Below are positions 1-6,144 of a DNA stretch of 9,457 bases, in pieces. Each line of letters opens with the position of its first letter. The stretch's first letter is position 1. The stretch spans positions 1 through 9,457 of the forward strand of contig CAYNYI010000107.1 in assembly GCA_964401455.1 (NCBI GenBank), given 5' to 3'. The notes below the pieces were generated by a model. That model was given only the letters and a program-made list of their open reading frames with translations, was not told the DNA's origin and did no database searches. A program made the position numbers and the translations under genes. This stretch comes from CAYNYI01 sp964401455. Its GTDB lineage: Bacteria; Fibrobacterota; OXYB2-FULL-49-7; CAYNYI01.

Positions 1-32
1 AGATTTCATTAGCAAAAATGGGAGGTGTTTGA
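1..32 (+). CDS. 3' end of an upstream gene, possibly an ExbD/TolR-type protein (partial)
   Basis: In frame 3 the first bases read ISLAKMGGV and stop at TGA (30-32), which overlaps the ATG of the next gene in a TGATG arrangement. Such overlaps are typical of translationally coupled genes. ExbD/TolR proteins often end in a short strand of the type xVxLAxxxx, so a preceding ExbD paralogue would fit the ending and the neighbour. Only nine codons are visible. The reading as a gene end rests on the stop-start overlap and on the ribosome binding site of the next gene lying inside it; the ExbD identity is a guess. Confidence 0.4.
   Translation, partial: ISLAKMGGV
21..25 (+). promoter_or_regulatory. 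Ribosome binding site that sets the ExbD-like start
   Basis: GGAGG lies six bases before the ATG at 32. A TTG at 29-31 is in frame immediately before that ATG, but it would leave only three bases from the Shine-Dalgarno, so the ATG is the better start. Confidence 0.75.
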
Positions 33-517
33 TGGCTTCGGGAAGATATCAGAAACCAAAAAAGAACACCAAACTTAATATTACGTCGCTTATGGACGTA
101 ATGACTATAATGCTTGTTTATCTTCTGAAGAGCTTTTCGGCGGAAGGGCAGCTCCTGACTACGGCAGACAACCTTGTTCTTCCTTATTCAGAGTCCAAGA
201 ATAGTCCTAAGGAAGTGAACCTCCAGGTTTCAATCTCAACCGAGTGGGTAACAGTAGACAATGTTCCTGTTATAAAGGTTTCTTCTGTCAGAAAATCAGA
301 GGATCTTATAGTACCCCAAATAAAAGCGAAACTTGACAGATGTTACAAACAGGAAGAGAATATGGTTAAGATAGGCGCAATTTCATCTGTCAAGGGAGAA
401 GTTGTTGTACAGGTTGATAAGAATATTCCTTATGATGTTCTCTTCAAAACAATGGCAACCTGCGGCGAAGCCGGGTATGTTCATATGAAATTCGCAGCTA
501 TGAGCACAGAACAATAG
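32..517 (+). CDS. ExbD/TolR-like biopolymer transport protein
   Basis: This 161-residue protein has the ExbD/TolR layout. A short basic cytoplasmic N-terminus is followed by one membrane segment (about residues 16-35) containing the motif LNITSLMDVMTIML, then a periplasmic domain. Asp22 matches the single conserved membrane Asp that carries protons in ExbD and TolR. The sequence LPYSES just after the membrane segment resembles the usual LPxA-type motif. The C-terminal part (V-V-V-Q-V-D, then IPYD, then AGYVHM) matches the family pattern of a D-x-x-[IV]-P-Y turn and a closing AGF-type strand. Known role: with ExbB/TolQ it forms a proton-driven motor that energises a TonB-like protein. The next gene encodes such a protein; ExbB itself is not in the window and is probably upstream. 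It may be the second of two ExbD paralogues. The family call is firm; the physiological substrate is unknown. Confidence 0.87.
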   Translation: MASGRYQKPKKNTKLNITSLMDVMTIMLVYLLKSFSAEGQLLTTADNLVLPYSESKNSPKEVNLQVSISTEWVTVDNVPVIKVSSVRKSEDLIVPQIKAKLDRCYKQEENMVKIGAISSVKGEVVVQVDKNIPYDVLFKTMATCGEAGYVHMKFAAMSTEQ

Positions 518-553
518 AAAAACGGAGTTTTCAATTAATAAAGGGACAGCTTA

Positions 554-1516
554 ATGAGTCAAAACTTTAATGAGAAAATCGCCGCCAGAAAAGATATTTT
601 CGACATTGAGGATGATCGAAGACTTATAGGAACGAATACCATTGCGGTTATTCTCGGTATTATTCTGAGTTTGTTTCTCAGAACCATAGAAATTGCGGAT
701 GTGGCGGCTGACTTTTTTGAAAAACTTCCTCAGGAAATCTCCGGCACTATTGTGGTAGAGGAGGCGAAGATCGAGGAAAAGAAAGAGGAAAAAAAGGAGA
801 AAAAGAAAGAAAAGGAGAAGGTCAAGAAGGACCTTAAACAGCAGAAAGTAAAAGGAAGCGGAGGCGGAGTAGGAAAAGGTGATATCCGTCAGAGAGTAAC
901 CCATAAGGGGCTTCTGGCCGTTCTTTCAGGAAAAGTAAAAGGGCGCGCCACAGTAGGCGGAAACTTTATGGGACAGAATTTCGCCAAAGACCTGGATGCT
1001 GTTCTTGACCAGATTGGCGGCCTGAAAACATCAGGAAAGGCTGCACTCGGCAGAATGGGAGCAGCCGGAGGAAAATTCAACGCGGGCTATGCAGGCGGAG
1101 GTTCCGGCGGAATAGATGATCTTCTCGGGGGACTTGCAGGCCGGGCCGAACAGGTTAAGCTTGTTAAAAAAGCCAAGATCAAGCTGGCTGACCTTAAGCA
1201 CATAGGGGTAGGAGGAATGTCTGGTGCCAGAAGTCCGGAAAGCATAGCAAAGGTAGTAAGGCAACACATCGGCGCGCTTAGACACGCTTATAACAAGCGT
1301 CTTCGCGACAAACCCGGTTTAAAAGGTAAAGTCAGTGTCCGCTTTACCATTAGCCCTCCAGGAAGAGTTGTTGCGGTCAAGATGGTAAGTTCAACTATGA
1401 ATGATTCAACACTTGAGAACGAAATACTCAGGCGTATAAGGTCATGGCGTTTTGATCAGATTGAACCGGATGCCGGTGATGTTACTGTTACATATCCGTT
1501 TGCGTTTACTCAATAA
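554..1516 (+). CDS. AgmX/PglI-type TonB-like energy transducer
   Basis: This 320-residue protein has four parts. An N-terminal cytoplasmic tail (1-23) leads to one membrane helix (about 24-43, ending LGIILSLFL). A highly charged Lys/Glu tract (69-99) follows, then a Gly-rich middle (about 101-200). The C-terminal domain (226-320) starts RSPESIAKVVRQHI, continues GKVSVRFTISPPGRV and ends VTVTYPFAFTQ. That ending, with the I-x-x-x-G-x-V core and the final aromatic-rich strand, is characteristic of the AgmX/PglI C-terminal domain family, which is related to TonB. The Cys residues common in this family are absent; the whole protein has no Cys. The linker is Lys/Glu-rich rather than the Pro-rich linker of classical TonB. 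The start ATG has AAGGGA (541-546) seven bases upstream. The gene sits 36 bases after the ExbD-like gene, so the two probably form one transducing complex. AgmX is known from myxobacterial gliding; whether this protein serves motility, secretion or uptake cannot be told. Confidence 0.85.
   Translation: MSQNFNEKIAARKDIFDIEDDRRLIGTNTIAVILGIILSLFLRTIEIADVAADFFEKLPQEISGTIVVEEAKIEEKKEEKKEKKKEKEKVKKDLKQQKVKGSGGGVGKGDIRQRVTHKGLLAVLSGKVKGRATVGGNFMGQNFAKDLDAVLDQIGGLKTSGKAALGRMGAAGGKFNAGYAGGGSGGIDDLLGGLAGRAEQVKLVKKAKIKLADLKHIGVGGMSGARSPESIAKVVRQHIGALRHAYNKRLRDKPGLKGKVSVRFTISPPGRVVAVKMVSSTMNDSTLENEILRRIRSWRFDQIEPDAGDVTVTYPFAFTQ
773..821 (+). other. 49-base all-purine tract coding for the Lys/Glu linker
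   Basis: Every base from 773 to 821 on the + strand is A or G. It encodes the core of the Lys/Glu-rich linker of the TonB-like protein. It contains a run of seven A (789-795) that reads A_AAA_AAG in the gene's frame. The amino-acid composition alone can explain the bias. Confidence 0.9.
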
Positions 1517-1586
1517 AAAGCCGGCTATGAAAGATAAAATGAAATGATGTTCAATAAATTATTTTTAACCTTAAAAGGGGGGATAT

Positions 1587-2918
1587 ATGCGAGCACTCCT
1601 TAAATGCATGTTCTTAGTTTTAATTGTGATGACGGGCGCTGTCTTTGCGTCTCAGGCCAGGATTGAGTCCATGGGTAAACATGAGACTTTTTTCATGGAC
1701 GAAATGAGCATTTTCAAGAATCCGGCCAATATCAATATTTATCCTAACTTCCTTATTGGTGAGCTTGGAACTTATACTCAGGCTGTTGACACGGTTGATT
1801 ATGAAGCTCTTTCTACACCGGAAGCACTCGCTCTTTCCGCCAAGTATCAGTCACGGCAGAACAATGATCCCCAGAATCCGTGGTTCGGAGGGATATTTTC
1901 ACTGAGTCCCGGAAAAGACTCAGAAACAATGTATCCGCAATATACATTCGGTGTATTCATGAACAGAAAAGACGAGATGGAAGATTATCTATGGCAGGCT
2001 ATCGGCTCTCAGAGTCTTGGCTATGCCGACACTGTCGTAAACGGTGCTGACACGATTGACCGTGTTACCCCGCTTACAAACGACATGACACCTGTGGGAG
2101 GAAAAATAGACGGATTTCTTGGCTATACAACCGCAAACGGAATGATGTTCGGTCTTCATATGTATGCTGTTAAGCAGGAACTCATTCCGGCCGGCGAAAA
2201 CAAGGATGTCAGAGGTTCCAGCATAATAAAGGGTGACATTGGTGTTAATATTCCCCTGAGTAAAGGAAATGACCTTGAAGTCGGTGTCGGACTCGCGAAT
2301 CTGGGATATACCCTTCCACAGAGCCTGGAGAAGGTGGTGAATGCATCTGGAGCAAAGACCTATGAAGAGACAGATCTTTCATATAACCTTGATCTTCGTC
2401 TGTTCTCAGCCATGAGCAGAATTAACGGAGAACTTGTACCTGTTGTCGGTTTTAAAAATATTTCTGTAAGAAACTACCTCAGTCGCGTTATAAAAGGCGG
2501 ACTTGGCGCAAATGTTACTATGGACAGAGGTTTTTTCTGGGCCGGGCTTGAAGTCCAGAGCAATGTAACTGAAGACAGTACTGTCTCAGCCGGCGAAACA
2601 AGCAAAAAGGCTGTCAGCGTGCCTGTAAGTTTCGGTATAGAAAGAAACATCTTCTGGGACTGGTTTGTTATAAGGGTCGGCGGAAGAAGGACTATTTCTA
2701 AATATCATGAGGCAAACGGAACCTCCGGCTGGGAATCCAATGTAGAGGGTGATGGAACTCCTGCAGACATGGTTGGATGGGGAGTTGGACTAAATATAGA
2801 GGAAAGACTTAAATTCGATCTTACTATAGCCGAGGATTTCCCATTCACATTCGGTAATCTTGTTTCAGGTCAACAGCATCACCTGGCTTCAAGAATTTCT
2901 GCTTCATACAGTTTCTGA
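1587..2918 (+). CDS. Outer-membrane beta-barrel protein of unrecognised family
   Basis: This 443-residue protein begins with a clear Sec signal peptide: basic MRALLK, a hydrophobic core to about residue 18, and probable cleavage after VFA (Ala21). The mature start contains FFMDEMSIFKNPANINIYP; an NPAN-type motif near the N-terminus is common in FadL/PorV-like barrels of the FCB group. The rest alternates short amphipathic stretches with Gly/Asn/Asp turns, and it ends SRISASYSF. A terminal Phe in a final amphipathic strand is the usual recognition signal for the barrel assembly machinery. It is much shorter than TonB-dependent receptors (usually over 600 residues), and I see no plug domain or clear TonB box. 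The start is supported by AGGGGGGA (1576-1583). It follows the TonB-like gene by 70 bases and ends the operon before a strong terminator. It is plausibly the outer-membrane partner of the transducer, but that is inference from position. Confidence 0.78.
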   Translation: MRALLKCMFLVLIVMTGAVFASQARIESMGKHETFFMDEMSIFKNPANINIYPNFLIGELGTYTQAVDTVDYEALSTPEALALSAKYQSRQNNDPQNPWFGGIFSLSPGKDSETMYPQYTFGVFMNRKDEMEDYLWQAIGSQSLGYADTVVNGADTIDRVTPLTNDMTPVGGKIDGFLGYTTANGMMFGLHMYAVKQELIPAGENKDVRGSSIIKGDIGVNIPLSKGNDLEVGVGLANLGYTLPQSLEKVVNASGAKTYEETDLSYNLDLRLFSAMSRINGELVPVVGFKNISVRNYLSRVIKGGLGANVTMDRGFFWAGLEVQSNVTEDSTVSAGETSKKAVSVPVSFGIERNIFWDWFVIRVGGRRTISKYHEANGTSGWESNVEGDGTPADMVGWGVGLNIEERLKFDLTIAEDFPFTFGNLVSGQQHHLASRISASYSF

Positions 2919-2967
2919 GATGATCGGAAGCTGAGCTGACTAAATTTGATTTATGATTTAAGTTTGA

Positions 2968-2998
2968 ACGGGGCTTTATTATTAAGGCCCCGTTTTTT
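2968..2998 (+). terminator. Rho-independent terminator after the Exb/TonB-like/barrel operon
   Basis: ACGGGGC (2968-2974) pairs perfectly with GCCCCGT (2987-2993). A T-G pair and two T-A pairs extend the stem inward around a short AT loop, and outer A-T pairs with the U-tract can extend it further. The right arm runs into T2993-T2998. It lies 50 bases after the barrel gene's stop. The opposite strand has no U-rich tail, so it acts in one direction. Its U-tract ends two bases before the next start codon. Confidence 0.92.
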
Positions 2999-3000
2999 AT

Positions 3001-6000
3001 ATGAGTTTTTTCAAAAGCATTAATAATAGAATCTCTATCTTCACAGATACCAAAGAATGGCGGCTTTCGTCTCTTCTTTTTGTTATCTTTTGTGTTGTAA
3101 TAACAGCGGAAAACACTGCCGAGGCATTGCTTATAGCATCCCGGGGTTCCGCGTTTATACCGCGAATATATATACTGAACGGTATATCGCTGATTCTTTC
3201 CAGCGTAATAATTTTTTTTGTTATAGACCGCCGGCGCAGAGAACTGAGTGTCCAGGTTTTTACAGTAATATCGGCTGTAGTTCTTTCTGCTGTCTATTTA
3301 TGGTCTGACAACGGTATTTCTGGTATTATTCTTTATTTGCTGGCATATATCGGGAAGACATGGTTTTTTCTTCTTTTCTGGGTTATCGCGAATGACATCT
3401 GTGATTCCAACGAGTCGAAGACTGTTTTTCCGGTCGTTGCCGGAGGAGGCCTCCTCGGAGGGCTGTTTTCTTCTTTACTTAATCTATTTATACTGAATTA
3501 TTTCCACGCGGAAATGCTTGTATTCATATGGTTTATCTATCTTTCCCTGATTTTTTTTATTGCCGGAAATCTGGGAAAAAAATATTATTCAGAGCTTAAA
3601 TCCGCGAATATAGAAGAAAAACAGGAGAATAATCCTTTAAAAACGGTAAAGCGGGACCTGGTATCTATCTTGAATGAAAAGACTGTTCTGGTAATGGCAT
3701 TTGTATATTTTCTGGTCTTTGTAATAATATTCGGATTCGACTTCTATTTCATAAAGGTACTTAGTGTTAATTATACATCATCTTCGGAAGGAGCCTTCTT
3801 ATTTAATAAGGAAGGTTTTCTCGGCTTCAAATTCCGCTTTTACATGCTTCATTCAACGGTATCTATTCTTTGTCTGTTCTTTATTACAGGGGCGATAAAT
3901 AAAAAAATCGGATTAAAATGGATGACATTTATTACGCCGTCATTTTTTCTTATGTGGTTTCTGCTGATACCGGTTTTTGGCTTGTATGATATCTTCGGGT
4001 TTATTCTTTTCGTCCAGTTTTTCCGCCATGTTCTTTTTGAAGCTTCTTTTTCTCCGAGTTATCAAATCTTTTTTTCTGCATTTAAGCGGAAATTCCGGGG
4101 CAGAGGAAAAGTTCTTATGGAAAGTTACGTAAAACCTTTCAGTATGTTTTTCGCCGGTTTCATGGTCCTTAAATACATGGATAATGATGACGGTATCTTT
4201 TATTTCTTTCTGGCTGTTTCCGTTCTGCTTATTTTTTCTGTTTTCTATCTCATAAGACAATATAAAAACAATTTGATTGATGAGTTCCTCTCCGGTAATA
4301 TCCGGCTAAGTATTATGGATAAAATCATTGGGAATAGACAGGAGAATTTATTATCTTATATAAATGGTGTGATGTCTGTTGAAGACCTTGATATAAAAAG
4401 ATTTGCAGTGGAAACACTAAACTCTGCCGGTTCTTTGAAAGCCTTTGAGATTTTAAGAAAAAGATATTACAGCGAAGATAATTACTTTCGCTCAGTTATA
4501 GCAGGAAACATAAGAAATTTCTCCGGGAATGAACCAAGGAATTTTCTTTTTACACTTCTGGATGAAAATGATCCAAAGATTGTTACGGCATCAATCGACT
4601 CCATAAGACTTAACCCGCATCTCAACAAAAGAGACTTCAGGAATAAACTTCTCCGATTATGTCTTTCGGAAAACCTGGACATTTCTACATCGGCGATTGC
4701 GGCTGTATGGTCTATGCTCGATGAGGGTAAGCATATGGAATACACTACAAAAATTTTGGAAATGCTTGAAAGTGGTAATGGGGAAATAGTCTGCAAAGCT
4801 GTTGTTCTGGCCGGTCGGCTTAAATTGGTACAGACTTTTCCATTACTTAAGAAGCTGGCATCCGCCCCGGACTCCGCGTGCTGGGAGCTGGCACTTGAAT
4901 CTGTTGCCAGGTTCGATAAAGACGATCCGGTTATTTTTTTTCTGGATCTTCTGCCGCAATTAAAGCGCGCAGACGGCAAAAAAGTTCTGGAAGTTATGCG
5001 GCGCCGTTCAGGAGATTTTTCACCTTATCTTAAAAAACAGCTAACGCCTGCCAAAGACAGGCGCATTGTTTTTTATGTAGTTGATGTACTGTATTATGAG
5101 TGTAAAAATACCGGAAAGCCTCAAAAATTTAATGAATTCGAATACAAGGTTCTGGCCGACTTCGCGATGGATGAAATAAAAGAGATATATCTTGATGTTT
5201 ACCTGCTCAGAGCCGTTGCGGCAAGAGGGGGCGATTTAAAACTCATAAGGCTGCTTAGAACCGCAATAAGGGAGAAGAGGGAGCGCAGGCAGGAAATTCT
5301 AATGAAAATTGTGACTCTCCTCGACAGTACAAGATATGTGCTGAATATAACAGAGAAAGTTAAATACCTTAACCAGAGAGATATTTCAAACATTATTTCT
5401 CTATTTGAGGAATTTGGGGATAAACAGATATGCGCTTTGATGGAGCCTATTCTGAGCGGAGCGACAGACAGAGAGTTTATTGCAAAGGGAAGAACCATAC
5501 TAAAAGACAGTGTCCGAAAGGATCCGTTTAAATATTTTCTCTCATCAAGAGAGGACTGGATAAACAGAATCGCCGCCGGTATTGTAAGAGAATTGGGGAT
5601 AGAAGAAAAATACAGGACTTATATAATGATTGACGAACTTGTTGGGAATATTGATTTTTCTCTGCCTCTGATGGAGATAGCGTTGTTTCTGAAGAGTGTG
5701 GATTTCCTGTCCGAAGTACCTTCGGAAAAATTGACTGCGATTTCCAAAATGGTTAACATAGAGGAATATGATGAGGGGACAGTACTCCTTGAGGAAGGCG
5801 ATATTTCTGCTAGTTTATATATTGTCCGTAAAGGGCATCTTGAGGTTACAAAATCGGCTGGAGAAAAAAAATTCACTATTGAAAAACTACCGGAGGGCGG
5901 TTCTTTCGGTATTTTCGGTATTTTCAGTGAGGCACCTCTTACTGTGGGGCTAAGGGTCAGCCGGAAATCGGTGGTTTATAAAATTAATAAAAGCGCGCTA

Positions 6001-6132
6001 GTTAATGTTCTTATGGAGAATCCTGGGATTACATATACTCTTCTCAGGGCTTTCGGAAAAAGAATTTCAGGTTTTAACCGAGATATAGTGGATATGAAAA
6101 TAAAAGTATTAACATCTAATCAAAATAAATAG
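3001..6132 (+). CDS. Npt/ATP-ADP-translocase-like membrane protein fused to HEAT-like repeats and a cNMP-binding-type domain
   Basis: Three parts are visible in 1043 residues. Residues 22-420 hold about twelve hydrophobic segments. The stretch FWVIANDI (126-133), then VFPVVAGGGLLGG (142-154), resembles the FW-x-x-AND and FP-x-x-x-GG-x-GG signature of the Npt/Tlc nucleotide transporter family, and MESYVKPFSMFFAG resembles a later segment. Residues about 425-890 are soluble helix pairs typical of HEAT-like repeats, for example DIKRFAVETLNSAGSLKAFE and VTASIDSIRL. Residues about 902-1030 form a cyclic-nucleotide-binding-type beta-roll (EEYDEGTVLLEEGD, then LYIVRKGHLEV, then FGIFGIF), followed by a short tail. 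In the phosphate-binding cassette the usual Glu and Arg are Ile971 and Leu980, so classical cAMP binding is doubtful. Proteins of this general fusion type are known in diverse bacteria, without a settled function. The ATG directly follows a terminator and lacks a good ribosome binding site. An in-frame TAA at 2983 rules out a longer start, and the next in-frame ATG is deep inside the membrane domain. The stop overlaps the Shine-Dalgarno of the binding-protein gene, so the two are probably co-expressed. Transport activity and substrate are unproven. Confidence 0.82.
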   Translation: MSFFKSINNRISIFTDTKEWRLSSLLFVIFCVVITAENTAEALLIASRGSAFIPRIYILNGISLILSSVIIFFVIDRRRRELSVQVFTVISAVVLSAVYLWSDNGISGIILYLLAYIGKTWFFLLFWVIANDICDSNESKTVFPVVAGGGLLGGLFSSLLNLFILNYFHAEMLVFIWFIYLSLIFFIAGNLGKKYYSELKSANIEEKQENNPLKTVKRDLVSILNEKTVLVMAFVYFLVFVIIFGFDFYFIKVLSVNYTSSSEGAFLFNKEGFLGFKFRFYMLHSTVSILCLFFITGAINKKIGLKWMTFITPSFFLMWFLLIPVFGLYDIFGFILFVQFFRHVLFEASFSPSYQIFFSAFKRKFRGRGKVLMESYVKPFSMFFAGFMVLKYMDNDDGIFYFFLAVSVLLIFSVFYLIRQYKNNLIDEFLSGNIRLSIMDKIIGNRQENLLSYINGVMSVEDLDIKRFAVETLNSAGSLKAFEILRKRYYSEDNYFRSVIAGNIRNFSGNEPRNFLFTLLDENDPKIVTASIDSIRLNPHLNKRDFRNKLLRLCLSENLDISTSAIAAVWSMLDEGKHMEYTTKILEMLESGNGEIVCKAVVLAGRLKLVQTFPLLKKLASAPDSACWELALESVARFDKDDPVIFFLDLLPQLKRADGKKVLEVMRRRSGDFSPYLKKQLTPAKDRRIVFYVVDVLYYECKNTGKPQKFNEFEYKVLADFAMDEIKEIYLDVYLLRAVAARGGDLKLIRLLRTAIREKRERRQEILMKIVTLLDSTRYVLNITEKVKYLNQRDISNIISLFEEFGDKQICALMEPILSGATDREFIAKGRTILKDSVRKDPFKYFLSSREDWINRIAAGIVRELGIEEKYRTYIMIDELVGNIDFSLPLMEIALFLKSVDFLSEVPSEKLTAISKMVNIEEYDEGTVLLEEGDISASLYIVRKGHLEVTKSAGEKKFTIEKLPEGGSFGIFGIFSEAPLTVGLRVSRKSVVYKINKSALVNVLMENPGITYTLLRAFGKRISGFNRDIVDMKIKVLTSNQNK
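5707..6090 (+). other. Degenerate cyclic-nucleotide-binding-type domain in the fusion protein
   Basis: Residues about 903-1030 follow the order of the cNMP-binding fold: a helix, the strands YDEGTVLLEEGD and LYIVRKGHLEV, a cassette, then the C-terminal helices LVNVLMENPGITYTLLRAFG. In CAP and protein kinase A the cassette contains FGE-x-A and P-R-x-A, whose Glu and Arg bind ribose and phosphate. Here it reads FGIFGIFSEAPLTVGL. The fold call is good; nucleotide binding is unlikely by the classical mode. Confidence 0.75.
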
Positions 6133-6144
6133 GGGAGGTCCTTA

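Noticed and set aside
518..531. AAAAC-GGA-GTTTT inverted repeat after the ExbD-like gene
   Set aside because: The stem is five mostly A-T pairs with a 3-base loop and no U-tract, too weak for a terminator. The next gene follows closely with its own ribosome binding site.
551..904. Long reverse-strand reading frame opposite the Lys/Glu tract
   Set aside because: It is a shadow of the TonB-like gene. Its Phe/Leu-rich run is the complement of the purine tract, and it has no ribosome binding site of its own.
1517..1586. Possible promoter or small gene in the gap before the barrel gene
   Set aside because: The sequence is AT-rich, but no -35/-10 pair with proper spacing was found, and the small ATG at 1527 runs only a few codons before TGA.
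3001..4260. Calling the membrane domain a proven ATP/ADP exchanger
   Set aside because: The signature around residues 126-154 supports family membership, but family members outside intracellular parasites differ in function, and substrate residues could not be checked here.
4482..4979. 165-codon reverse-strand frame inside the HEAT-like region
   Set aside because: The + strand frame is continuous and has recognisable repeat structure. The reverse translation is Ser/Arg-rich with no domain pattern and no start signal.
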